A DNA stretch of 64,000 nt from Methylobacterium sp. (GTDB taxonomy: Bacteria; Pseudomonadota; Alphaproteobacteria; Rhizobiales; Beijerinckiaceae): positions 1 through 64,000 of the forward strand of contig NZ_JAIETD010000050.1 in NCBI RefSeq assembly GCF_019745455.1, written 5' to 3'. A model generated the notes under the pieces. That model was given only the letters and a program-made list of their open reading frames with translations. It did not search any database and had not been told where the DNA came from. Shown piece by piece: positions 28,130 to 36,536 of the stretch. The stretch's first letter is position 1. Each line of letters opens with the position of its first letter. The position numbers were made by a program, and so were the translations under genes.

Positions 28130-28503
28130 GGCGTCCCTCTGGGTCTCCCGGGGGGGCTTTCCTTCGCTGCGGTTCATGGGCGTGGCGGAGCGGACAGGAT
28201 CACGATGGATCTGCACCCATCCAGGGTTTTGCATTCCTCTCGATCTTACGGCTTCTTTAATGAAATCCTGTCGTCATTTGCATGTCGCGTGCAGCGCGGC
28301 ATGGTGTGTGCACGCCCCTCTTCGTCTCGCCGCGGGAGGATCGTGAGAACAGCCCAATATCCACAGCCGTCTCATCGGTGGATGGAACTCGCAAGCTGCG
28401 ATGAGTTTGGTCTGTGAGTGGGGATGACGATCGAGGGTGAGGGCGTAGCGTAGCGAAAGCGTTGGCAAGTCCAGATTGGCAAGTCCAGTTGGAGTGTTGT
28501 TCG
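28130..28503. other. Intergenic region upstream of phoH
   Basis: These 374 bp hold no credible gene. I see a hairpin GCGTGCA/TGCACGC (28287-28315, 15-nt loop) and an off-spacing EcfG-like pair, GGAAC (28384-28388), 16 bases, GTT (28405-28407), one base short of the consensus. A perfect-but-one 14-bp tandem repeat lies just before the phoH ribosome site. The stretch 28220-28300 is AT-richer and may contain the phoH promoter. Confidence 0.55.
28462..28489. repeat. 14-bp tandem duplication before phoH
   Basis: TTGGCAAGTCCAGA (28462-28475) is immediately followed by TTGGCAAGTCCAGT (28476-28489), differing only in the last base. It ends one base before the GGAG ribosome site of phoH. Confidence 0.9.
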
Positions 28504-29223
28504 ATGAAAAGACGGCGCACACGACTTGAATTGGTTGACGAGCATCCTGCCCGACTACTGCACCGAACGCGCTTCGAGGAAGAGCGAAACTTAAGTCCGA
28601 TCCAGCCACTGACAGACCGGCAAGCGCAGTACCTCGACGCCCTCGCCTCGAACTCACAAGTCATCGTCCTAGGGCCCGCCGGCACGGGCAAGACCTACAT
28701 CGCCGGAACCCGCGCCGCGGACCAGCTCCGCCAGAGGCGGATATCCAAGGTCATCATCACTCGCCCGAACGTCCCTTCGGGCCGCTCCCTCGGGTTCTTC
28801 CCCGGCTCGCTGGAAGAGAAGATCGCGCCCTGGGTCGCCCCCCTCACCGAGACCATGAAGGAGCGGATGGGGGCCGCCGCCTTCGAGATCGCCTGCAAGA
28901 CCGGCGACATCGAGGTCGTCCCCTTCGAGGTGATGCGCGGGCGCACCTTCAAGAACTGCCTCGTGATCCTCGACGAGGCCCAGAACACCACGACCGCCGA
29001 GATCAAGATGTTCCTGACCCGCATCGGCGACGATTGCCAGGTCATCATCAACGGCGACGTCAGCCAGACCGATCTGCGCGAGACCTCCGGCCTGCGTACC
29101 ATCATCCACCTCGTGAAAAGCCGGATGATGCCGATCCCGATCGTCGAGTTCACCCTCGACGATATCGTCCGCTCCGGAATTTGTGCGGACTGGGTGAGGG
29201 CTTTCGAGGAAACGAAACTCTGA
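28504..29223 (+). CDS. PhoH-like ATPase
   Basis: The 239-residue protein is a compact PhoH-family P-loop ATPase with Walker A GPAGTGKT (57-64), the family motif ITRPNVPSGRSLGFFPG, Walker B VILDEAQNTT, and the sensor segment IINGDVSQTDL. PhoH proteins resemble the helicase core of superfamily 1 and are linked to RNA metabolism and phosphate stress; the exact role is unresolved. It is not the ybeY-linked PhoH with an N-terminal KH domain. No ybeZ-ybeY-lnt context is present. The start at 28504 has GGAG nine bases upstream. A tandem repeat precedes the ribosome site. Confidence 0.9.
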   Translation: MKRRRTRLELVDEHPARLLHRTRFEEERNLSPIQPLTDRQAQYLDALASNSQVIVLGPAGTGKTYIAGTRAADQLRQRRISKVIITRPNVPSGRSLGFFPGSLEEKIAPWVAPLTETMKERMGAAAFEIACKTGDIEVVPFEVMRGRTFKNCLVILDEAQNTTTAEIKMFLTRIGDDCQVIINGDVSQTDLRETSGLRTIIHLVKSRMMPIPIVEFTLDDIVRSGICADWVRAFEETKL

Positions 29224-29356
29224 CTTGAGTGTTGTTGGCGGCGGGTTCGAGCGGAGCCCGCCGCACGCCCCGGCGCGCGACAATCTTCTCCCGAGCGAAT
29301 TCGGGACAGGACATTCCGGGTGCCGCACTCGGGACACAGAGAACAGGATGCTTCTC

Positions 29357-29584
29357 ATGAGGAAACTGACGTTTGCCGTCGCCATGCTCGCCTCCATCGG
29401 CGGCGCAAGCCTCGTCACCTCCGCCTCGGCGGCCCCCGGCATCCCCATGGGCGTCACCGCGCCCGAGTCCGTCACCACCGTCCAGATGATGCGCATGGAG
29501 CGCCGCATGATGGAGCGTCGCATGATGAAGCGCCGCATGATGGAGCGCCGGATGATGCGCCGCCGGATGATGCGCCGCATGTGA
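29357..29584 (+). CDS. Tiny secreted protein with Met/Arg repeat tail
   Basis: The 75-residue protein has a signal peptide ([19 protein letters not shown], cleavage near SASA-AP). The mature region is only about 48 residues and ends in a repetitive tail built from units of the type [10 protein letters not shown] and RRRMM. It carries no Cys and has a strong positive charge. The function is unknown: candidates are methionine-based metal binding (copper), methionine oxidation sensing, or nucleic-acid or membrane contact. I prefer the ATG at 29357 (AGGA eight bases upstream) over ATG 29348. A strong terminator follows, supporting a real transcript. Confidence 0.72.
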   Translation: MRKLTFAVAMLASIGGASLVTSASAAPGIPMGVTAPESVTTVQMMRMERRMMERRMMKRRMMERRMMRRRMMRRM

Positions 29585-29604
29585 TCCTGACGGATCGGAA
29601 TTCG

Positions 29605-29632
29605 GGCGGGCTCTTCGGGGCCCGCCTTTTTT
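29605..29632 (+). terminator. Rho-independent terminator
   Basis: GGCGGGC (29605-29611) pairs with GCCCGCC (29620-29626) across an 8-nt loop, followed by six T residues (29627-29632). It ends the Met/Arg-repeat gene transcript. Confidence 0.88.
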
Positions 29633-29749
29633 CATGGAAGTTCGCCTGGGGTGCGGCAAAGCGGGTTGCCTCGTCGAGAAAGCGCAACGCGAATTCATCG
29701 ATCCTCGGATCGAGGATGTCTGTCGCGGGCTAGGCTTGTCAGGACTGAA

Positions 29750-29839
29750 TGGCGGAGGGAGCGGGATTCGAACCCGCGATACCGTTTCCGGTATACACAC
29801 TTTCCAGGCGTGCGCCTTCAACCACTCGGCCACCCCTCC
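29750..29839 (-). tRNA. tRNA-Ser(GGA)
   Basis: The minus strand folds into a class II (long variable arm) tRNA. The acceptor stem is GGAGGGG/TCCCTCC, the T-loop is GTTCGAATC, the anticodon loop has CTGGAAA with anticodon GGA (29805-29803), and the variable arm stem is ACCG/CGGT. The CCA end is encoded (29752-29750). It reads UCC and UCU serine codons. Boundaries assume CCA is included. Confidence 0.95.
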
Positions 29840-30051
29840 AGACCCGATGCATCTCGCTGCGGCCGCTGGGAAGCGGAGCCTGCTTTCGCGCGTCGGGTGG
29901 GGTGCTGTACAGGTCGCATCGGCGACGTGCAAGGCGCTCCGGGCCACGCTCGCTCGCTCATCACGGTCCCGTTCTCAGATTTGCCGCTTTCGGCGCGCAT
30001 CGCCTCACGCCTTGCCGCGCCGCACCCAACCCGGCTGGAGACCGCCCGACG

Positions 30052-30705
30052 GTGATCCGCTTCGAGAACGTGACCAAGACCTACCGGACCGACGGGCACC
30101 GCCGCACGATCCTGGAGAAAGTCTCGTTCAGCCTGAAGCCCGGGATCAGCTACGGCATCCTCGGGATCAACGGGGCCGGCAAGTCCACCACCATGCGGCT
30201 GATCTCCGGGACGGAGGATCCCTCGCGGGGACGGATCCACCGCAACCTGCGGGTCTCCTGGCCCCTCGGTTTCGGAGGCGGGTTCCACCCGGCGATGACC
30301 GGCCGCGACAACGTCATCTTCGTGGCGCGGATCTACGGCGAGGATCCCAGGAAGGTGCTCGAATTCGTCGAGGACTTCTCCGAACTCGGCAGCTACCTCG
30401 ACGTTCCGATCAGAACCTACTCCTCCGGCATGAGTTCGCGCCTCGCCTTCGGGATGAGCATGGCGATCCCGTTCGATTGCTATCTCATCGACGAAGTCAC
30501 GGCCGTCGGCGACGCACGGTTCCAGCGCCGATGCTCGGACGCCTTCGCGGCGAGACGGGAGAACGCCGACGTCATCATGGTCTCGCACGACATGGAGACG
30601 CTGCGCACCTGGTGCAGACAGGGCATCGTGCTCATCAACGGCCGCGCCATCGTCTACGAGGACATCAACGACGCGATCGAAGTCTACCGCCGCATGAACG
30701 CGTGA
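30052..30705 (+). CDS. KpsT/Wzt-type polysaccharide export ABC ATPase
   Basis: The 217-residue ATPase is of the CtrD/KpsT class that powers ABC-2 export of capsular polysaccharide. It has Walker [10 protein letters not shown] (38-46), the [19 protein letters not shown] segment characteristic of the family, the signature [11 protein letters not shown], Walker [12 protein letters not shown] and the H-loop SHD. It starts at a GTG with GGAG 11 bases upstream. KpsE-like export protein follows 109 bp downstream, but the permease KpsM expected beside it is absent from this window. A tRNA-Ser gene lies on the other strand upstream. Confidence 0.9.
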   Translation: MIRFENVTKTYRTDGHRRTILEKVSFSLKPGISYGILGINGAGKSTTMRLISGTEDPSRGRIHRNLRVSWPLGFGGGFHPAMTGRDNVIFVARIYGEDPRKVLEFVEDFSELGSYLDVPIRTYSSGMSSRLAFGMSMAIPFDCYLIDEVTAVGDARFQRRCSDAFAARRENADVIMVSHDMETLRTWCRQGIVLINGRAIVYEDINDAIEVYRRMNA

Positions 30706-30814
30706 CCTTGCGCGTCGCCGGCCACGGTTTTGCCGCGCCCGGCCGCTAGGATCATCGGCGAATTCGGCAGGAAGGCCCCGGAATGCGGTCAACCGGAACG
30801 GGACATCGGGGGTC

Positions 30815-32059
30815 ATGACGGTCACTATCCGCAATCCGCAGGGCCAGCCGCTCAGCACGGCGGACCGCTCGAACGCTGTGGCGGAGGCGCTGAAGCAGAC
30901 CGCCCGCGTGTCGCGCTTCATCGACCGGAAGAAGGGGCTCAGAGCCTACCAGACCCACGCCAAGCGCGACGTGGTGATCCCGATCCTGTTCGTGGTCGTG
31001 TTCCTGATCCCGGCGGCGCTCGGGACCCTCTATTACGGCCTCCTGGCCTCGGACCAGTTCGTCACCGAGGCGCGCTTCGCCCTGCGCCCGGCCCTCGGCG
31101 CCGTCGACAAGGCCAATCCCGACCAGGTCGGCACCAATTCCGGCAGCACCACCGGGATGATGGTGATCCAGGACAGCCTCGTCGTCGCCAACTACCTCGA
31201 GAGCCGCCCGATGATCGAGGCGATCGAGGCGTCGTTGCCCCTGCGCAAGATGTTCTCGCGCGACGACATCGACTATTTCTCGCGGTTCAACCCCGAGAAG
31301 CCGATCGAGAAGTTCGTCAAGTACTGGAACAAGCGCGTCGCGGTCCACATCGAGACCAATTCCGGCATCATCTCGCTCTTCGTCACGGCGTTCGATCCGG
31401 CCGAATCCCTGGCCCTGACACAGGCGATCCTGCACGAGAGCGAGCGCATGGTGAACGCCCTCAGCATGAGGGCGCGCGAGGACGCGGTCGCCGAGAGCAC
31501 CCGCGAGCTCAAGCTCGCCGAGGAGCGGATGACGAAGATCCGCACCGCCGTCGCGAGCCTGCGCAACCGGGAGGGCGTGCTCGATGCCCAAAAGTCCAAC
31601 GAGGCCAACCTCAAGGTGATCGGCGAATTGCGCACGGCGCGGGTCAACCTCGCCGTTCAGCTCGCCCTCGGACAACGCGACCTCGGGCCGGAATCCCGGC
31701 GCATCCAGGACATCAAGTCCCAGATCAAGGACCTCGACGACAACATCGGCCGGATCGAGCGGCAGGCCGCGAGCCAGGATCCCGAGCAGCGCCGGGTGCT
31801 GGCCGGTGCCCTCACGGAGTTCGAGGCCTTGGATAACGACCGCAAGGATGCGGAGAAATACTACGCCAAGGTCCTGGCGGCTTATGAACGCGCGCGGATC
31901 ATCGCCGCGCGCCAGGTGGAGTTCTTCACTCCCATTGTCCAGCCGGTTCTTGCCCAGTCGTCCCAGCAGCCCCGCCGCCTCCTGATGATCAGCCTGATCG
32001 TCGCCGGGGCCGGGATCGCCTTTGCCCTCTCGGTCTTCGCCCGCAAGCAGATGGCCTGA
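30815..32059 (+). CDS. KpsE/BexC/CtrB-like capsule export inner-membrane protein
   Basis: The 414-residue protein is built like a polysaccharide co-polymerase/export protein. A cytoplasmic N-terminus precedes TM1 at about 53-75 (VIPILFVVVFLIPAALGTLYYG). The periplasmic Wzz-like domain (ALRPALG) contains coiled-coil stretches (about 220-360), and TM2 is near the C-terminus (390-408). It should bridge the inner-membrane exporter to the outer-membrane secretin-like protein (KpsD), which is not in the window. It probably forms an operon with the KpsT-like ATPase. Convergent with the YHS-like gene, 28 bp apart. Confidence 0.88.
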   Translation: MTVTIRNPQGQPLSTADRSNAVAEALKQTARVSRFIDRKKGLRAYQTHAKRDVVIPILFVVVFLIPAALGTLYYGLLASDQFVTEARFALRPALGAVDKANPDQVGTNSGSTTGMMVIQDSLVVANYLESRPMIEAIEASLPLRKMFSRDDIDYFSRFNPEKPIEKFVKYWNKRVAVHIETNSGIISLFVTAFDPAESLALTQAILHESERMVNALSMRAREDAVAESTRELKLAEERMTKIRTAVASLRNREGVLDAQKSNEANLKVIGELRTARVNLAVQLALGQRDLGPESRRIQDIKSQIKDLDDNIGRIERQAASQDPEQRRVLAGALTEFEALDNDRKDAEKYYAKVLAAYERARIIAARQVEFFTPIVQPVLAQSSQQPRRLLMISLIVAGAGIAFALSVFARKQMA

Positions 32060-32087
32060 GCAGCGGACGGCTTGAAACGCCCGCCGG

Positions 32088-32591
32088 TCAGTCCGGCAGG
32101 CGCAGATCGCCGAGGTCGCGCAGCCGCGGCCAGCGTGCCTCGGCCTCCCCAATGACGGAGGGTGTCCGCCGGGCGAGGTCGCGAGTCTCCGCGGTCCGAA
32201 ACAGGTAGAGGCGCTCCGTCCCCTCGAAGATCACGCGGGCGTAGACCAGGGGGTCCGCGTCGACGATGCGGCCTTGCACGACGCCGAGGGGATCATGTCC
32301 GGCGAGCCGCGGCGCGTAGGTCGCCGGGTCGTCGCGGAACACCAGGAGGTTGGCACGGCTGGCAAAACGCCAGGCTCGCCTCTGCCACGACAGTTCGAAG
32401 GCGGCCTGTCCCGGGAGCGGACCGGCGGCCGCGTCGAGGAAGTAGCTGACGGCGTCGTAGCCGCGCAGGCCGAGGGTATCGGCAAGGACAGGCGGCGGCG
32501 TTGCCGCTCCGGCACGGCGGGGCGACAAGCCCGAAGCGGCCGGGACGAGACTACCGAGGAAGGCGAGGCAATGACGCCGCGTTAACCACAT
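32088..32591 (-). CDS. Tat-exported YHS-domain-like protein
   Basis: The 167-residue protein begins MWLTRRHCLAFLGSL, with a twin-arginine-type leader. The mature part resembles periplasmic YHS-like proteins: LRGYDAVSYFLDAAAG, then FELSWQRRAWRFASRANL and FRDDPATYAPRLAGHD. YHS folds bind metals in some proteins, but most of the usual Cys ligands are absent here. The GYDAVSYF and FRDDPATYAP motifs are the family hallmarks. Function unknown; envelope metal or redox handling is a guess. The ATG at 32591 lacks a strong ribosome site but starts the leader. The next gene (EipA) diverges 56 bp away. Confidence 0.7.
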   Translation of the reverse strand: MWLTRRHCLAFLGSLVPAASGLSPRRAGAATPPPVLADTLGLRGYDAVSYFLDAAAGPLPGQAAFELSWQRRAWRFASRANLLVFRDDPATYAPRLAGHDPLGVVQGRIVDADPLVYARVIFEGTERLYLFRTAETRDLARRTPSVIGEAEARWPRLRDLGDLRLPD

Positions 32592-32647
32592 CTTGCGGTG
32601 TTCCGGCCATGGATGAACAATAAGGCGAGGGATCGGATCGCCGGTCG

Positions 32648-33379
32648 ATGCGGTTTTCCGTGCCGTCGATCCTGGACCAGACCCCGTCAAAAGACCCTTT
32701 ACGTCGCTTCATGGCGGCGTCCACCGCGCGGATGACGAGACAGATGTCGAAGACACGGACATCCCCAACCGGGCTTCCGGACGGACCTTTGCCGCAGCGC
32801 CGCAGAATGCTGGCGCTGATGGCCGCGACCATTCTCTCCGCGTCAGGCGTCGCCGGCGCGGCCCTTGCCAGGCCCGTCGATCCCGAAGGGGATCCCGGAT
32901 CGTTCCGGCCCGAGGAAATTCTCGACTCCGGCCATCGATTCTTCGGCTCGATCTCGCGCGGCCTCGGCAAGGCAGTGGAGGAGGCGACCCGACGCTGGGG
33001 AGAGCCCAATGGCTACATCCTCGGTCAGGAGGCGTCCGGCGCCATCGTCGGTGGCGTCCGCTACGGCGAAGGCACGCTCTACACCCGCAATGCCGGCCAG
33101 CGCCGGATCTACTGGCAGGGGCCGAGCATCGGCTTCGATCTCGGCGGCGACGGCGATCGGACGATGATGCTGATCTACAACCTGCCCGCGGTGGCCAAGC
33201 TCTATCGCCGCTTCGGAGGCGTCGACGGATCGGCCTACGTCGTCGGCGGGATCGGCATGAGCGCAGTGACCTCGAACGGCATCGTGGTCGTTCCGATCCG
33301 TACGGGCGTCGGCGCCCGCCTCGGCATCAATGTCGGGTACCTGAAGTTCACCAGCCGGCCGACCTGGAATCCGTTTTGA
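32648..33379 (+). CDS. EipA/DUF1134-family envelope protein
   Basis: The 243-residue protein is a periplasmic DUF1134 protein. The family member EipA of Brucella supports cell-envelope integrity. A signal-like stretch (MLALMAATILSASGVAGAA) occurs at about 54-72 because the first 50 residues are a basic pre-extension. The DUF1134 fold follows: FFGSISRGLGKAVEEATRRWG, GYILGQEASGAIVGGVRYGEG, SIGFDLGGDGDRTMMLIYN and YVVGGIGMSAV. Several in-frame starts exist (32648, 32711, 32732, 32744, near 32810) and none has an obvious ribosome site, so the N-terminus is uncertain. Confidence 0.9.
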   Translation: MRFSVPSILDQTPSKDPLRRFMAASTARMTRQMSKTRTSPTGLPDGPLPQRRRMLALMAATILSASGVAGAALARPVDPEGDPGSFRPEEILDSGHRFFGSISRGLGKAVEEATRRWGEPNGYILGQEASGAIVGGVRYGEGTLYTRNAGQRRIYWQGPSIGFDLGGDGDRTMMLIYNLPAVAKLYRRFGGVDGSAYVVGGIGMSAVTSNGIVVVPIRTGVGARLGINVGYLKFTSRPTWNPF

Positions 33380-33497
33380 CCGGAGTGCCGCATCTTTGCC
33401 CCTTGACCGAGGGATCGTTCGCCCATCCACCGGGCTTGAGCGATGATGGCGATGGGACCGCGTGCGGGATGGCAACAGGTGGGACGAGCACTGCCGC

Positions 33498-34274
33498 GTG
33501 ATTGAAACCGTCATGATCTTCGCGCTCGGCTTCCTGCTGGCGAGCCTGTGCGCACTGCTCTTCCTGCCCGCGGTGAACGCCCGTGCGGCCCGGCTCGCGC
33601 GTCGCCGGATGGCGGCTTTGTTCCCCCTCACCACTGTCGAGATCGCGGCGGAGAAGGACTATCTTCGCGCCCAGTTCGCGGTGGAGCGTCGGAGGCTGGA
33701 GCGGCGCCTGCAGGCCGTCGCCGCCGAGAAGCATGCCGATATGGCGGCGATCGGCGTGCGCACCCTCGAAGCAGCCGCTCTGTCGCGTGCGATCGAGGAG
33801 CGCGAGACGACCCTGAGGGCCAAAGAGAGCGAGATCGCCGAGATCAGTGGACAGCGAGACAGGACGACCCTGGACCTCGAAGCAACCCGGTCCGACTTCG
33901 CCCTCGGCGTCGCTACCCTGGAGGTTCTGGAGGAGGCCCACCGCGACCTCCTCGACGATCTCCTGCGTACCCGCCGCAGGACGGCTCTCGTTTCGGATCA
34001 GGACGTCCGGTCGGCTGACATCGATCTGCAGGCGCAGGTCGAAGCCCTGGCCGCGGAGCGCGATGCCCTCCGTGCCAGCCTGAGCGAAGCGCGGGAGGCC
34101 CTGGCCCAGGGAGGCGCGGAGGTCGTGAACGACAACGCCGCCTTGCGCGCCAGCATCACGGCCCTGGCCGACGCCCTGCTCCGGGGCGAACGGCTGCCCT
34201 CGGTGGCCGCTTTCCCGTTACCCTCCTCCGGCCAGACGGCCTCCAAGCCGGCTCTGGCGGCGGGTCAACCATGA
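33498..34274 (+). CDS. Membrane-anchored coiled-coil protein of unknown function
   Basis: The 258-residue protein has one N-terminal transmembrane helix (IFALGFLLASLCALLFL). Long Arg/Glu/Ala-rich coiled-coil segments follow (about 45-120 and 160-215). The C-terminus is Pro/Ser/Ala-rich. I recognise no catalytic domain. Comparable architectures in Rhizobiales are uncharacterised envelope or division-linked proteins. Start is the GTG at 33498 (weak GAG ten bases upstream); the ATG at 33513 sits directly at the helix and is equally possible. A perfect hairpin follows the gene at 34320-34339. Confidence 0.68.
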   Translation: MIETVMIFALGFLLASLCALLFLPAVNARAARLARRRMAALFPLTTVEIAAEKDYLRAQFAVERRRLERRLQAVAAEKHADMAAIGVRTLEAAALSRAIEERETTLRAKESEIAEISGQRDRTTLDLEATRSDFALGVATLEVLEEAHRDLLDDLLRTRRRTALVSDQDVRSADIDLQAQVEALAAERDALRASLSEAREALAQGGAEVVNDNAALRASITALADALLRGERLPSVAAFPLPSSGQTASKPALAAGQP

Positions 34275-34319
34275 AGTCTGCGTTGGCCCATGTGAATCGA
34301 TCCCCACCTCGTTCGTTGC

Positions 34320-34339
34320 CGACGCCTCGGAAGGCGTCG
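34320..34339 (+). terminator. Hairpin after the coiled-coil gene
   Basis: CGACGCCT (34320-34327) pairs perfectly with AGGCGTCG (34332-34339) across the tetraloop CGGA. No T-run follows. It lies 46 bp after the stop of the coiled-coil protein. Confidence 0.5.
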
Positions 34340-34448
34340 TAGAAGGCCTCCACTTCACGCGATGACCATCCCGATGCCTTGTTTCCACCATGCGAGCGCA
34401 TCATCGGGTCGTTCATTCCCTCTATCTTCGAGACGGACTCGACCTTTC

Positions 34449-34721
34449 ATGTCCCTGAAGCTGACATCGCTCGCCGTGATCCTTGCCGCCGGATTCGTGC
34501 TGCCTGCCGCGCAAGCGATGGCGCAAGGAGCCCCGCAGACCAAGCGCGGCAACGAAACCCTCAAGAAATACTGCACCGGTGACTACCTCACCTATTGCGG
34601 CAACCTCTCGCCGGACGATCCGGCGGTCGACAAATGCTTCCAGGCCAACTGGACGAAGCTTACCGAGAATTGCCGCAGGGCGATCGACGCCTATGAGAAG
34701 ACACAGGGCAAGAAGGGCTGA
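34449..34721 (+). CDS. Secreted cysteine-rich-repeat protein
   Basis: The 90-residue protein has a signal peptide (cleavage near AMAQ) and a short mature domain with four cysteines: KKYCTGDYLTYCGNLSPDDP and VDKCFQANW, then NCRRAIDAY. The spacing resembles the Cys-rich repeat first described in Golgi glycoprotein-1-like proteins; small bacterial copies are periplasmic and uncharacterised. The Cys residues probably form two disulfides in the oxidising periplasm. Start is the ATG at 34449, the beginning of the leader (ATGTCCCTGAAG). It is separate from the LptM-like gene downstream by about 100 bp. Confidence 0.72.
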   Translation: MSLKLTSLAVILAAGFVLPAAQAMAQGAPQTKRGNETLKKYCTGDYLTYCGNLSPDDPAVDKCFQANWTKLTENCRRAIDAYEKTQGKKG

Positions 34722-34819
34722 GCCGGCTGCCCCGCAGCTTGGGCGAAGCTCCGCCGTCTCGCTCGCCTCGGCGCGCGCCAACGGCTAAGGTGGCGCCGTT
34801 CAGTGCCGGACCCCTGTCG

Positions 34820-35122
34820 ATGTCGCCTCGTTCCCGTTCCCTGCCGATCCTCGTCGCCCTCGGCCTCGTCGCCCTGGCCGCATCGGCCTGCGGCCGGCGC
34901 GGATCGCTCGAACCGCCGCCGGATGGAGCCATCGCCCCGCGGCCGACCTCGTCGCGTGCCTTGCCGGCTGGACCTCTGTCGAGCGCGGTCGAAGACGGCG
35001 ACGAGCTCAGTCCCTCCGCGGTGACGCAAAGCGGGACCGGGGCGCCGCTCACCACAACCAGGGGGGCCAAGCGCGGCTACGTCATCCCCAAGGATCCCTT
35101 CGTCCTCGACCCGCTGCTCTAG
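34820..35122 (+). CDS. lptM: LptM-like small lipoprotein
   Basis: The 100-residue lipoprotein has a leader ending LAASAC with an acceptable lipobox and the acylated Cys at residue 24. CGRRGSLEPPP follows, the conserved start of LptM (formerly YifL). In E. coli LptM helps assemble the LptD-LptE LPS transporter at the outer membrane. Small lipoproteins of this type sit directly before lysA in many Proteobacteria, exactly as here. The rest is low-complexity with a conserved-looking PFVLDPLL end. Symbol is given by family resemblance; the long tail makes orthology less certain. Confidence 0.75.
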   Translation: MSPRSRSLPILVALGLVALAASACGRRGSLEPPPDGAIAPRPTSSRALPAGPLSSAVEDGDELSPSAVTQSGTGAPLTTTRGAKRGYVIPKDPFVLDPLL

Positions 35123-35192
35123 CGGCCTCCTCTCTTCTCCCGCCCGCCGCGTCACACGCGGCCGGAGCCCTGAGCCAAGCGCGACGCGTCCG

Positions 35193-36464
35193 ATGCACCA
35201 TTTCCATTATCGCGACGGTCGTCTGAAGGCCGAGGATGTCGATCTCGGCGAACTCGCCGAGCGCGTCGGCACGCCGTTCTACTGCTACTCCACCGCTACT
35301 CTGGAGCGGCATTACCAGGTCTTCGCCGAGGCCTTCTCCGGCGACGACGCCCTCGTGTGCTTTGCCGTGAAGGCGAACTCCAATCAGGCGGTGCTGGCGA
35401 CGCTCGGCCGGCTCGGCGCCGGCATGGACATCGTGTCGGAGGGCGAACTGCGTCGGGCGCTTGCTGCGGGGATCGACCCGCAGCGGATCGTGTTCTCGGG
35501 CGTCGGCAAGACGCCGGAGGAGATGCGCGCCGGCCTCGATGCCGGCATCTTCTGCTTCAACGTCGAGAGCGAGCCCGAACTCGAGACCCTGTCGCAGGTC
35601 GCCTCGAGCCTCGGCGCCAACGCCCACATCTCGGTCCGGGTCAATCCGGACGTCGATGCGGGCACGCATGCCAAGATCTCCACCGGCAAGTCCGAGAACA
35701 AGTTCGGCATCCCGCTCGCCCGCGCGCGGGACGTCTACGCCAAGGCCGCCTCCCTGCCCGGCCTCGCGATCGTGGGCGTCGACATGCATATCGGCAGTCA
35801 GATCACCGATCTTCGCCCCTTCGACCGAGCCGCGAAGCTCCTCGCCGGCCTCGCCCGCGACCTCATGGCCGAGGGGCACCGTCTCCGCCACATCGATTTC
35901 GGCGGCGGCCTCGGCATTCCCTATCGCGACGACACCGCCCCGCCGCCCGACCCCGCCGCCTTCGCGGCGATGCTGCGCCCGCATTTCCAGCCGCTGGGCT
36001 TGCGCCCGGTCTTCGAGATCGGCCGCATGATCTCGGGCAATGCCGGGATCCTCGTCACCCGCGTCATCGCGATGAAGCGCATGGAGGCGCGCACCTTCGT
36101 CATCGTCGACGCGGCGATGAACGACCTCATCCGGCCGACCCTCTACGAGGCGTTCCACGGCCTGCGCCCGGTGATCGAGCCCGGCCCCGACACGCGCCGG
36201 ATCGTGGCCGACATGGTCGGCCCGGTCTGCGAGACCGGCGACTATTTCGCCCTCGAACGCGAGATGCCGGATCTCGAAGCCGGCGACCTCGTCGCGGTGA
36301 TGAGCGCGGGTGCCTACGGCGCCGCCATGTCGGGGACCTACAACACCCGCCGGCTCGTGCCCGAGGTGCTGGTCAGGGGTAAGGTCGCCGCGATCGTTCG
36401 CCCGCGCCAGACCTACGAGGACCTGATCGGTCTCGACCGCCTGCCGGGGTGGCTCTCCGCCTGA
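35193..36464 (+). CDS. lysA: Diaminopimelate decarboxylase
   Basis: LysA catalyses the last step of lysine synthesis, decarboxylating meso-diaminopimelate with PLP. The 423-residue protein has FAVKANSNQAVL with the PLP lysine Lys60, and DMHIGSQI with the His and Gly residues of the fold-type III barrel. It also has GGGLGIPY and the C-terminal CETGDYF, which carries the Cys and Glu that contact the substrate across the dimer. Where most family members have EPGR, this one has EIGRMISGNAG. Length is typical. It follows the LptM-like gene by 70 bp and precedes the TIGR02302 gene by 72 bp, a usual alphaproteobacterial order. Confidence 0.96.
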   Translation: MHHFHYRDGRLKAEDVDLGELAERVGTPFYCYSTATLERHYQVFAEAFSGDDALVCFAVKANSNQAVLATLGRLGAGMDIVSEGELRRALAAGIDPQRIVFSGVGKTPEEMRAGLDAGIFCFNVESEPELETLSQVASSLGANAHISVRVNPDVDAGTHAKISTGKSENKFGIPLARARDVYAKAASLPGLAIVGVDMHIGSQITDLRPFDRAAKLLAGLARDLMAEGHRLRHIDFGGGLGIPYRDDTAPPPDPAAFAAMLRPHFQPLGLRPVFEIGRMISGNAGILVTRVIAMKRMEARTFVIVDAAMNDLIRPTLYEAFHGLRPVIEPGPDTRRIVADMVGPVCETGDYFALEREMPDLEAGDLVAVMSAGAYGAAMSGTYNTRRLVPEVLVRGKVAAIVRPRQTYEDLIGLDRLPGWLSA

Positions 36465-36536
36465 GCGGATTTGACCCGATGGTCGGGTCCGGCCACCATG
36501 CTAGTCTCGCGGCGCTTTATGGATGGCCGAGGAGAC

